In this document: piece after piece, positions 1 to 5,472 of the stretch | Layout: the number at the start of each line of letters is the position of its first letter | Numbering within the stretch: the stretch's first letter is position 1 | Assembly (NCBI GenBank): GCA_009780595.1 | Contig: WQZT01000068.1 | Coordinates: 1 to 8,099 of the forward strand | Length of the DNA stretch: 8,099 nucleotides | From: Treponema sp. | GTDB lineage: Bacteria > Spirochaetota > Spirochaetia > Treponematales > Breznakiellaceae | Direction: 5' to 3' | Notes under the pieces: model-generated | The model's database searches: none | What the model was told of the DNA's origin: nothing | What the model saw: the letters and a program-made list of their open reading frames with translations, nothing else | Made by a program: the position numbers and the translations under genes

Positions 1-253
1 CGCGATTGCTGTGTTGGAACTTGCGCGGGAAATGCTGGGCAAATCAAACTCGAATGCGTCAAGCGATCTGGGCGTTGCGGCTCTCACCGCGAAGGCGGCG
101 GTGCAAGGCGCGTGGCTGAACATCCTGACCAATATCAGCGGGATTAAAGACGAAGCCTTCGCAGGTAAATACCGCGCCGAAGGTCAAGCGATACTCGACA
201 AAGCCCTGCCGCTCGCCGACAGCATTTTCTCCAGCGTTATGGGGAGTATGTGA
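1..253 (+). CDS. Cyclodeaminase/cyclohydrolase (FTCD_C family), C-terminal fragment cut by the window edge
   Basis: Only the last 83 residues are visible; the frame is open from base 2 to the TGA at 251-253, so the gene begins to the left of the window. The GTG at 11 is in frame but is internal, because the reading frame continues upstream. The segment has the family pattern of Asn-rich loop, then SSDLGVAAL, then an alanine-rich helix leading into GAWLNILTN and SGIKD. This matches the formimidoyl-THF cyclodeaminase / methenyl-THF cyclohydrolase fold, a mostly helical cytoplasmic enzyme of folate one-carbon metabolism and, in some bacteria, histidine breakdown. Whether the full protein is a stand-alone cyclohydrolase (FchA-like) or a bifunctional FTCD cannot be decided from the fragment. 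No convincing terminator follows it; the next gene, groES, has its own promoter. Confidence 0.8.
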   Translation, partial: AIAVLELAREMLGKSNSNASSDLGVAALTAKAAVQGAWLNILTNISGIKDEAFAGKYRAEGQAILDKALPLADSIFSSVMGSM

Positions 254-338
254 TCCGGCATACGCTGACGCGCAAAAGCGACATTGCGGTAAGCCGCTGG
301 AGCGGGGGCGCGGCAATTCTTGTTCGCGTTTTCCTTTC

Positions 339-368
339 TTGACTTTTTTACCGCTTTTTTGGTATGAT
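339..368 (+). promoter_or_regulatory. Sigma70-type promoter of groES
   Basis: A TTGACT box at 339-344 and a TATGAT box at 363-368 are separated by 18 nt. They would give a transcript starting near 375 and a leader of about 32 nt before the groES start. A T-rich spacer and a strong Shine-Dalgarno sequence (GGAGG, 397-401) follow the expected layout. I looked for the CIRCE inverted repeat (TTAGCACTC-N9-GAGTGCTAA), the HrcA operator common upstream of groES, and did not find it between 254 and 406. Confidence 0.7.
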
Positions 369-406
369 TGAGGCACTAAACTATTACGTTACTCACGGAG
401 GCAAAT

Positions 407-673
407 ATGAAAGTTAAACCACTAACAGACCGGATTCTGGTCAAACTTGAAAAGAGCGAGACCAAGTCTGCCGGGGGAATTATCATCCCTGATACGGCCC
501 AAGAAAAGACACAAATCGGATTGGTAGTAGAAGTAGGGGATGATAAGGAAGTCATCAAAGTGAAAGCCGGGCAGAAGGTTATGTACGATAAGTACGCTGG
601 AACCCAGGTAAAAGTCGGCGGTGAAGATCACCTGATCGTCAAAATGTCCGACATTCTGGCGGTTATCGAGTAA
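407..673 (+). CDS. groES: Co-chaperonin GroES (Cpn10)
   Basis: The protein has 88 residues, slightly short of the usual 95-97 but complete. It opens with VKPLTDRILVK, the conserved first strand of the family, followed by the mobile loop at about residues 16-34 with its GGIIIPD motif (23-29), which docks on the GroEL apical domain. The centre (VVEVGD, then VKAGQKVMYDKYAG at 52-65) and the end (MSDILAVIE) also match. GroES caps the GroEL folding chamber in the cytoplasm. The ATG at 407 is fixed by GGAGG at 397-401, five nt upstream. No groEL follows: the gene is closed by a terminator and the next gene is on the other strand, so groES is monocistronic here. Confidence 0.97.
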   Translation: MKVKPLTDRILVKLEKSETKSAGGIIIPDTAQEKTQIGLVVEVGDDKEVIKVKAGQKVMYDKYAGTQVKVGGEDHLIVKMSDILAVIE

Positions 674-703
674 TTAAGGTTATAAACCGCAACTTTGATC
701 GGC

Positions 704-745
704 AAAAGCCGCCGCGGATGGTTCGCCCTCTACGGCGGCTTTTTT
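704..745 (+). terminator. Rho-independent terminator of groES, probably shared with map on the other strand
   Basis: A perfect 11-bp stem pairs 704-714 with 733-743 (GCCGCCG against CGGCGGC, extended by A/T pairs), with an 18-nt loop and a T run at 740-745. It lies 30 nt after the groES stop. Read on the minus strand the same stem ends in TTTT (707-704), so it may also stop map transcripts, less strongly. Confidence 0.85.
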
Positions 746-795
746 CATGAGCCGCCGCTGTCATTTCTGCTGTTCGCGCCTAAAAAGCACAACCG

Positions 796-1572
796 TCAAG
801 CAACTTCCTCGCCGCATACAGGCTCGGTGAGTATCTCCGTGCGGTCGCGGAGGATGGCGATGGTGTGCTCCCAGTGAGCTGACAAGCTGTCGTCAGCAGT
901 CGCCACAGTCCAGCCGTCTTCCAAGATTTCCACCTCGCCTGTTCCCATGTTGATCATCGGCTCAAGGGCTAAAACCATACCCGCCAAAAGTTTGGGATTG
1001 GGGCCGCGCGGGATGTTGGAAACCTGCGGGTCCTCGTGCAGGTCAAGCCCTACGCCATGTCCGCAAAACTGGTGCACAACACCGAAGCCCGCTTGCAGCG
1101 CATGGCCTTGCACCGCTCTGGCAATTTGCAAGAGCCTGTCCCCGCTCTTTGCCGCGCGGATTCCGGCGTACAGGCACTCCCGCGTAACGGCGCACAATCG
1201 CCGCGCTTCGGCACTTGCCCCGCCCATCGCCAGCGTGATCGCCTGGTCGCTGATGTACCCGCCGAGATCAATGCCGCAGTCAAGCGAAACCAAGTCGCTG
1301 GCGGCGATTTTCCGCTTCGAAGGGATGCCGTGGATCACCTCGTTGTTGATCGATATGCAGATTGCCGCAGGGAAGGGATTGTTTTTCGGGCCGACGCCCA
1401 AAAAAGCGGGGCGCCCGCCGGCCTTTTGTATCCAATTTTGCACCCACTTATCGATTTCGATGGTTTTCACGCCGGGTTTTACCAACGGGATAAGTTCCCG
1501 GTACATAGCCGAAAGCATTTTACACGACTTTCGGATTTCTTCTATCTGTTTTTCACTTTTTAGAGGTGTCAT
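796..1572 (-). CDS. map: Methionine aminopeptidase, type I
   Basis: This 258-residue protein removes the initiator methionine from nascent cytoplasmic proteins. All five metal ligands of the pita-bread fold are present: D98 and D109 (in LDCGIDLGGYISDQAIT), H172 (in GHGVG), E204 (in LALEPM) and E235 (in AHWEHTI). The substrate-contacting H81 lies in NEVIHGIP. Spacing and length agree closely with the E. coli type I enzyme, and there is no N-terminal zinc-finger extension. The ATG at 1572 gives the normal N-terminus; the Shine-Dalgarno sequence is weak. It starts 36 nt after the J-domain gene ends and is probably the last gene of a secG - J-domain - map transcript. Confidence 0.97.
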   Translation of the reverse strand: MTPLKSEKQIEEIRKSCKMLSAMYRELIPLVKPGVKTIEIDKWVQNWIQKAGGRPAFLGVGPKNNPFPAAICISINNEVIHGIPSKRKIAASDLVSLDCGIDLGGYISDQAITLAMGGASAEARRLCAVTRECLYAGIRAAKSGDRLLQIARAVQGHALQAGFGVVHQFCGHGVGLDLHEDPQVSNIPRGPNPKLLAGMVLALEPMINMGTGEVEILEDGWTVATADDSLSAHWEHTIAILRDRTEILTEPVCGEEVA

Positions 1573-1608
1573 ATTTTACTGCTCTTTATGCTCCATATTT
1601 TTAACACG

Positions 1609-2325
1609 TTATGTTTTGGCACTTTGCCTTTTCTTTCCAGGTTTTGGAATTTTGCCCGCTTTGTGCCGCTCAATTAAGCGCCCAATTCGCTGCTCGTACT
1701 GTGAATTAAAACCCACATCCAGCAACGCTTCAAGACAGGAACGGTACGTTTCCCCGTCAACTGCGTGGTGAAGGTGCAGCCGTACCAGTTCTTTCAGAAA
1801 AGTTTCCACTTCCGGCATAAAATGCCTGAAGTACGGTAATCGCCGCTCTTCCCGCACAAGGCTGACCAAAAGCACAAACGTTTCGTAAAAGCGCTGCCTT
1901 TTTGCTAGCTCCTCCGCCAAAATGTAGGTGCAGTCCATCCAGTCTTCCCGGTCAAGGTACTTTTCAAGGGCAAACGACAACCCGCCCTGTTTCTCCCATA
2001 TCACTAGCGCCGCCTCTTCTTCCAGGTGCAGAAGTTCAAAAAAAATGAGCTTCGCCTGACTTTGGGGATTATCCTGCTCCATAAGAAAACTGCGGTAATC
2101 AAATCGATATTTCCCGATAAAGCGGTTGTATGCCCGGTCATACTCGAAACGGCGATCCCGGTTGGAGAGGGTTTCATACGCGGCAAGGAGCTTTCGCATT
2201 TCCTCCGTGCCGGTTTCCCCCGCCACGTCAGGATGCAAACGTTTAGCCCGCTCGCGGAAAGCCTTCTTGATTTCCGTGCTTGAAGCGGTTTGCCTTACGG
2301 TAAGGATTTCATAATAGTTTGTCAT
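1609..2325 (-). CDS. J-domain (DnaJ-like) co-chaperone with a lineage-specific C-terminal region
   Basis: Residues 3-65 of 238 form a J-domain: YYEIL at the start, the invariant HPD tripeptide at 31-33 between helices II and III, and AYETLSNRDRRFEYDR at 49-64. The HPD loop stimulates ATP hydrolysis by DnaK-type chaperones. After the domain there is no Gly/Phe-rich linker, no CXXCXGXG zinc motifs and no DnaJ C-terminal substrate domain, so this is a J-domain-only (class C type) protein. The rest, about 70-225, is charged and apparently helical with no membrane segment, and ends in a basic Lys/Arg-rich tail; I recognise no known domain in it. I see no good Shine-Dalgarno sequence before the ATG at 2325, so translation may depend on readthrough from secG 51 nt upstream. 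The partner DnaK and clients are unknown. Confidence 0.85.
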   Translation of the reverse strand: MTNYYEILTVRQTASSTEIKKAFRERAKRLHPDVAGETGTEEMRKLLAAYETLSNRDRRFEYDRAYNRFIGKYRFDYRSFLMEQDNPQSQAKLIFFELLHLEEEAALVIWEKQGGLSFALEKYLDREDWMDCTYILAEELAKRQRFYETFVLLVSLVREERRLPYFRHFMPEVETFLKELVRLHLHHAVDGETYRSCLEALLDVGFNSQYEQRIGRLIERHKAGKIPKPGKKRQSAKT

Positions 2326-2376
2326 ATATCACGCGGGGAAAAATCCTGTCAAACGGCACTCAGAAACAGCGGGATT

Positions 2377-2736
2377 TTACTGGATAGCTCCATCGCCAGT
2401 GTCGGTTTCAGGTGCAAGCGGGGCAGTTTCCTCCAAAAACCAGTCTGCGCCAGTTTCCGGCATTAACGCCCGCCCTGCTGCTTCCACGCCCGTCCCAGAA
2501 GGGGGGCGGTTCATAAGCGCAAGCCCAAGGCTAATTATCAAAAACATAGAACCGAGTACGGTAGTCGTTTTCGTCAGAATATTACCCGACCGCGAGCCAA
2601 ACGCGGAGTTACTCCCCCCGGCAAAAAGCCCACCAAGACCGCCGCCTTCCTCGTTTTGAACCAAAACCAGAAGAATCAGCAGCACCGCTACAATCACAAA
2701 GAAAACCAGCAAAGCTATACTAAGTACACCCATCAT
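2377..2736 (-). CDS. secG: Protein translocase subunit SecG
   Basis: The 119-residue protein has the SecG layout: a first membrane segment at about residues 5-27, a conserved cytoplasmic loop (VQ, then GGGLGGLFAGG at 31-41, FGSRSGNILTK at 46-56), and a second membrane segment at about 58-76. SecG is the small SecYEG subunit that aids SecA-driven export across the inner membrane. The tail after residue 77 is Pro/Glu/Asp-rich and longer than the core needs. Two ATGs are adjacent; GAGG at 2741-2744 lies 4 nt before the first (2736) and 7 nt before the second (2733), so the second may be the true start, which would remove one residue. It is the first gene of the minus-strand set with the J-domain gene and map. 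Confidence 0.95.
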   Translation of the reverse strand: MMGVLSIALLVFFVIVAVLLILLVLVQNEEGGGLGGLFAGGSNSAFGSRSGNILTKTTTVLGSMFLIISLGLALMNRPPSGTGVEAAGRALMPETGADWFLEETAPLAPETDTGDGAIQ

Positions 2737-2762
2737 TCAACCTCATCAATACTTATCTTCCT

Positions 2763-2790
2763 ATTATACCATTTTAAGAAAGTTAATCAA
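2763..2790 (-). promoter_or_regulatory. Sigma70-type promoter of the secG operon
   Basis: On the minus strand, TTGATT (2790-2785) and a perfect TATAAT (2768-2763) are separated by 16 nt. Transcription would begin near 2756, giving a leader of about 20 nt with the GAGG ribosome-binding sequence before secG. Confidence 0.75.
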
Positions 2791-2896
2791 GCCCTATTCC
2801 AGAATATTCAGGGAATGAGGAGGCAAACACACAACCAAGCAGTGTAGGAACGATATGTTAATAACAAGACCTTATTTATATGAATCCTGTCTATTT
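2791..2896. other. Non-coding stretch upstream of the secG promoter
   Basis: No plausible gene on either strand. The only structure I see is an imperfect palindrome at 2797-2815 centred on GAATATTC (2802-2809), directly behind the secG -35 box. It could be an operator or chance. Confidence 0.5.
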
Positions 2897-2924
2897 GAGC
2901 CTATCCGAAAAATTGTGTAAATGA
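2897..2924 (+). mobile_element. Solitary terminal repeat resembling an IS256-family end
   Basis: The segment from GAGCCTATCCG through ATTGTGTAAA (2912-2921) resembles the terminal inverted repeats of IS256-family (mutator-type) insertion sequences, many of which share an ATTGTGTAAA core. About 36 nt further on there is a good ribosome-binding site (AAGGAG, 2949-2954) and an ATG at 2960, the layout expected just inside such an element. The frame from that ATG stops after 26 codons (TGA 3038-3040) and does not look like a transposase. I find no matching opposite end (a TTTACACAAT-type sequence) in the window, so this would be a decayed or deleted element. The match is from memory of the family. 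Confidence 0.4.
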
Positions 2925-2930
2925 CCATAA

Positions 2931-3149
2931 GATGGCATAAATATACCGAAGGAGAAACAATGGTCATGGCTTCGTCATTCCCACGCCTCGCTACACCACA
3001 TTTTTTTGCGCCCGCAAAATGTGGTGGAAGTTTTGCGTGAGAGTGCTCGAAGCGACCGACTTGGCAAAATTGAAACCCGAGTACGCGAAAGTGCCCGTAG
3101 CGCTAATCGTGTTTTGTATGCCATCGATTTTTCACTTTTTAGTTACTAA
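2931..3149 (+). pseudogene. Decayed reading frame with a HigB/Gp49-like segment
   Basis: The frame is open from 2931 to the TAA at 3147-3149 but has no ATG; the only candidate starts are weak ones such as GTG at 3021. Its last part, RVRESARSANRVLYAIDF, resembles the core of phage-derived Gp49/HigB-type toxins (the ElR-S--yRvlYa-d pattern). The N-terminal part of that family is missing, and so is the final lysine-rich segment. The six residues RESARS occur twice, 16 codons apart (3036 and 3084). The frame overlaps the 3' end of the methyltransferase gene by 18 nt, so it may have been truncated at that junction. No antitoxin gene is visible next to it. Alternative: chance open frame in degraded intergenic DNA. 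Confidence 0.3.
2994..3026. repeat. Strong inverted repeat (hairpin)
   Basis: CACCACATTTT at 2994-3004 is the exact reverse complement of 3016-3026. An alternative fold pairs 2994-3000 with 3020-3026 and 3004-3009 with 3014-3019 around a GCCC loop, leaving three T bulged. No T tract follows on either strand, so it is not a typical terminator. It lies between the IS-like end and the HigB-like remnant. Confidence 0.6.
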
Positions 3150-3890
3150 TACTTCAATATATTCAGCCCAAATACCATGATTTAAATCATGGATATATTC
3201 TATTTTAGTTTTTAAATCACTAGCTTCTCTAATATAATCAACAATATCATACCCCCAATGCATTGTTACAGGTGAACCTTTTTCATCAATTGGATTTCCA
3301 TGCCATTCTTCTGCCTTTGAAAATACAGGCTCACCATTTTCCCCCAGTGTTGCCCATATTTCTGTTTTATTAAATTTATTGATTATTGGAACTGTAAAAA
3401 TATGTGCACCGCCATTTTTAAGCGTTCTGGCAATTTCAAAAAATGCTTCTTGAGGATTATATATATGCTCAAGAACATCTTGTGTTATTACTATGTCAAA
3501 TATTTGATTATCAAAAGTTTGTTTTTCTAAATTTTCATTCCGATACCCATTGATAATACTACCAAATTCTCTGTCTGAATAATATTGTGATCCAATATAC
3601 TTTTTACATTCTTGCTTTAATTTCTTTGTTATTGAACATTCCCCTGGGGATGATTCATGTATGCTTAAATTCCTCCAATTTGGAAAATATTTTTCAATTA
3701 TTATCATAAGTGCTCTTTGACGTGGAATGGAACCACACTTTATACATAAAAAATTATCTCTCAACCATGTATTTTCAGAAAAGAAAACAGTGTTTTGCTC
3801 ACATATAGGGCAAAAACCATTTTGCTTTAAATGAAATGGAGGAGGTGCTATCACATTTTTTATATTTTTAACAAGATTCTTACAATACAT
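3132..3890 (-). CDS. Zinc-ribbon-containing class I SAM-dependent methyltransferase, probably horizontally acquired
   Basis: The 252-residue protein has two parts. The N-terminal part carries two cysteine pairs, CPIC (27-30) and CIKC (49-52), the latter running into CGSIPRQR, and probably binds zinc. The C-terminal part is a Methyltransf_11-type Rossmann domain: strand 1 with the SAM-loop variant IHESSPGE (77-84) in place of GxGxG, FDIVITQDVLEH (131-142) and LKNGGAHIFTVP (157-168). This architecture (Cys pairs, CGSxxRxR, then a HxxPE/SPG loop) is a known methyltransferase family often found among surface glycan genes; the substrate cannot be told here. The ATG at 3890 is supported by GGGAGA (3896-3901) five nt upstream. 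The gene is much richer in A and T than both flanks, which points to transfer. It stands alone, with no glycan genes beside it. Confidence 0.85.
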   Translation of the reverse strand: MYCKNLVKNIKNVIAPPPFHLKQNGFCPICEQNTVFFSENTWLRDNFLCIKCGSIPRQRALMIIIEKYFPNWRNLSIHESSPGECSITKKLKQECKKYIGSQYYSDREFGSIINGYRNENLEKQTFDNQIFDIVITQDVLEHIYNPQEAFFEIARTLKNGGAHIFTVPIINKFNKTEIWATLGENGEPVFSKAEEWHGNPIDEKGSPVTMHWGYDIVDYIREASDLKTKIEYIHDLNHGIWAEYIEVLVTKK

Positions 3891-4108
3891 TAATATCTCC
3901 CTGTTGATACTTTAATGAAATGTCAATAATATTTTGCTTAACTCAATATACGCTAAATTCGCATTACCACCATTATGAGAATAACACGAAACCCCAGTGG
4001 ATAAACAATATCATGCTTGGTAAAGTGCGTCAATCGAAAAAAGCGATTTCTCCACAAAATTTCCGTGCCACAGCGAGCGCTTCCGCCATCAACACCGCAA
4101 GTGCCGCC
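3891..4108. other. Intergenic region between the methyltransferase and the liv operon
   Basis: AT-rich up to about 4020, then abruptly like the rest of the chromosome, so the right border of the foreign segment is probably near 4020. No gene is supported. A TTGACA-like box lies at 3926-3921 on the minus strand upstream of the methyltransferase, but I see no -10 box at the right distance. No good terminator follows the CBS-ACT gene. Confidence 0.5.
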
Positions 4109-4753
4109 CTATTCTCGAATGTCCTCCACCTCCGCATCGGCAAAACCCTTCAGCACCGTCTGCATATCGGCAAGGCTTATCGCGTTTACTTTCAGCGTAA
4201 TGCGGCGGCGGGAAGGGTTGTCCCCCTCGGCGGTAACAAACGAGACGATGTTGCCGCCTTTTTCGGCGATGGCTTGGGCAAGGCGCGCAAGTTCGCCGGG
4301 TTTTTCTGGCATTGTGCAGGTAACGCGCACGCCCGGATTGCGAGTACCGAACGCGTCGAGCAAAACGCGGAAAAGGTCGGTGTCGGTGATAATCCCGACA
4401 ATCCGCCCGCTTCGCATCACCGGAAGGCAGCCGATGTCGTTGTCTACCATTATACGCGCGGCTTCTTCGACAACCTCGTTCTCCCCAACGGTAATCACCT
4501 TTTTTACCATGATGTCTTTGGCGGTCATTTTGGAAAGCAGGTAGCTTATTTCGTACATATCAAGGCTTGTCGCCGTTGAAGGGGCGGCTTTCAGCAAATC
4601 TTTTTTGGTCAAAAGCCCCGCAAGAACGTTGCTTCTGTCCAGAACTGGCAAATGCCCGACTTTTTCCTTCGCCATAAGCGCGCGAACATCGTTTATCGGC
4701 ATATCGGGGTGAATGAAAATCGGATTTTTTGTCATAACTCGGCTTATAATCAA
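4109..4753 (-). CDS. CBS-CBS-ACT domain protein (AcuB-like), translationally coupled to livF
   Basis: The 214-residue cytoplasmic protein has two CBS domains (about 1-55, starting SRVMTKNPIFI, and 76-133, AKDIMVKKVITV to GIITDTDLFR), which together form an adenine-nucleotide-binding Bateman module. They are followed by an ACT domain (about 140-212, with MPEKPGELARLAQAIAEKGGNI), a fold that typically binds amino acids. The start is TTG at 4753: AGGAGG at 4760-4765 is six nt upstream, and the first CBS domain needs the residues before the in-frame ATG at 4735, which has no ribosome-binding site. The TTG overlaps the livF stop (TTGA, 4750-4753), so translation is probably coupled. The position suggests a regulator or sensor for branched-chain amino acid uptake; this is inference. 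No DNA-binding or catalytic domain is visible. Confidence 0.88.
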   Translation of the reverse strand: MIISRVMTKNPIFIHPDMPINDVRALMAKEKVGHLPVLDRSNVLAGLLTKKDLLKAAPSTATSLDMYEISYLLSKMTAKDIMVKKVITVGENEVVEEAARIMVDNDIGCLPVMRSGRIVGIITDTDLFRVLLDAFGTRNPGVRVTCTMPEKPGELARLAQAIAEKGGNIVSFVTAEGDNPSRRRITLKVNAISLADMQTVLKGFADAEVEDIRE

Positions 4754-5472
4754 TGTGTACCTCCTAAATAGGCGGCTTTGACGGCATCGTCTTTTTTCAG
4801 ATCGCCGGCTGCCCCGCCTTTAACTATTTTTCCCGTTTCAAGGATGTAGCCACGCGTTGCAAGGCTCAGCGCTTTAAAAGCGTTTTGTTCTACTAGCAGA
4901 ATGGTTGTTCCGGTCAGGTTGATCCGCCGGATAATCGCGAAAATCTCGTCTACGAGAATTGGCGCAAGCCCCATCGACGGCTCGTCAAGCAAAAGGAGTT
5001 TTGGCTGCGTCATCAGCGCCCGCCCCATCGCCAGCATCTGCTGCTCGCCGCCTGAAAGTGTTCCCGCCAGTTGCCGCAGCCGCTCTTTCAGCCGCGGAAA
5101 CAAGACAAAAACCATTTCCATATCTTTTTTAATGGCGGCTCGGTCGCGGCGAATGTACGCGCCCATTTCTAGGTTTTCCTTCACTGTCATGTTGGCGAAT
5201 ACGCGCCGCCCTTCGGGAACTTGCACAAGCCCCGCGCCAACAATTTTGTCAGGCGAAAGGCTGGAAATATCGTTCCCGTCAAACAAAACTCGCCCGGACG
5301 TTTTCTTGATGATGTGCGAGACAGCGTGAAGCGTTGTGGTTTTTCCCGCACCGTTGGAGCCGATGAGCGTGATAATTTCCCCCTCGGCGACCTCGAAGGA
5401 AATACCCCGCAACGCCTGAATTGCGCCGTAGTGGATAACCAGGTTTTCGACTTGCAAAAGGGTTTTAGCCAT
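4750..5472 (-). CDS. livF: Branched-chain amino acid ABC transporter, ATP-binding protein LivF
   Basis: The 240-residue ATPase has all nucleotide-binding motifs: Walker A GSNGAGKT (38-45), Q-loop Q84 in LVQVPEGRRVF, signature LSGGEQQ (139-145) and Walker B LLLLDEP (159-165). The H-loop position reads VEQN (Q196) in place of histidine, which is normal for LivF. With LivG it forms the ATPase pair on the cytoplasmic face that powers LivHM-mediated import of leucine, isoleucine and valine (the family also includes urea and amide transporters). The ATG at 5472 overlaps the livG stop by 8 nt, with GGAGG at 5482-5486. The stop overlaps the start of the CBS-ACT gene. Confidence 0.96.
   Translation of the reverse strand: MAKTLLQVENLVIHYGAIQALRGISFEVAEGEIITLIGSNGAGKTTTLHAVSHIIKKTSGRVLFDGNDISSLSPDKIVGAGLVQVPEGRRVFANMTVKENLEMGAYIRRDRAAIKKDMEMVFVLFPRLKERLRQLAGTLSGGEQQMLAMGRALMTQPKLLLLDEPSMGLAPILVDEIFAIIRRINLTGTTILLVEQNAFKALSLATRGYILETGKIVKGGAAGDLKKDDAVKAAYLGGTH
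4760..4765 (-). promoter_or_regulatory. Ribosome-binding site that fixes the TTG start of the CBS-ACT gene
   Basis: AGGAGG on the minus strand, inside the 3' end of livF, with six nt to the TTG at 4753 and 24 nt to the first ATG. Only the TTG is at a working distance. Confidence 0.85.

Noticed and set aside
282..330. GC-rich small inverted repeats after the cyclodeaminase gene as a terminator
   Set aside because: The stems are only 4-5 bp and no T tract follows directly.
3128..3142. 15-nt sequence TTTTTCACTTTTTAG shared with the map start region (about 1549-1563)
   Set aside because: It is low-complexity sequence that falls in coding ends of unrelated genes; chance is more likely than a shared element.
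3921..3926. TTGACA box as methyltransferase promoter
   Set aside because: No -10-like sequence is found 16-18 nt downstream on the minus strand.
4036..4075. Terminator of the liv operon at the T run near 4036-4041 (minus strand)
   Set aside because: The T run is preceded by only weak short stems; no stable GC-rich hairpin is next to it.
4030..4089. 19-codon minus-strand frame (MAEALAV...) after the CBS-ACT gene
   Set aside because: No ribosome-binding site, very short, no recognised family; probably chance.
3920..4579. Long plus-strand frames opposite the CBS-ACT gene, and similar frames opposite map and the liv genes
   Set aside because: They are antisense shadows of well-supported genes, with compositional bias and no domain pattern.
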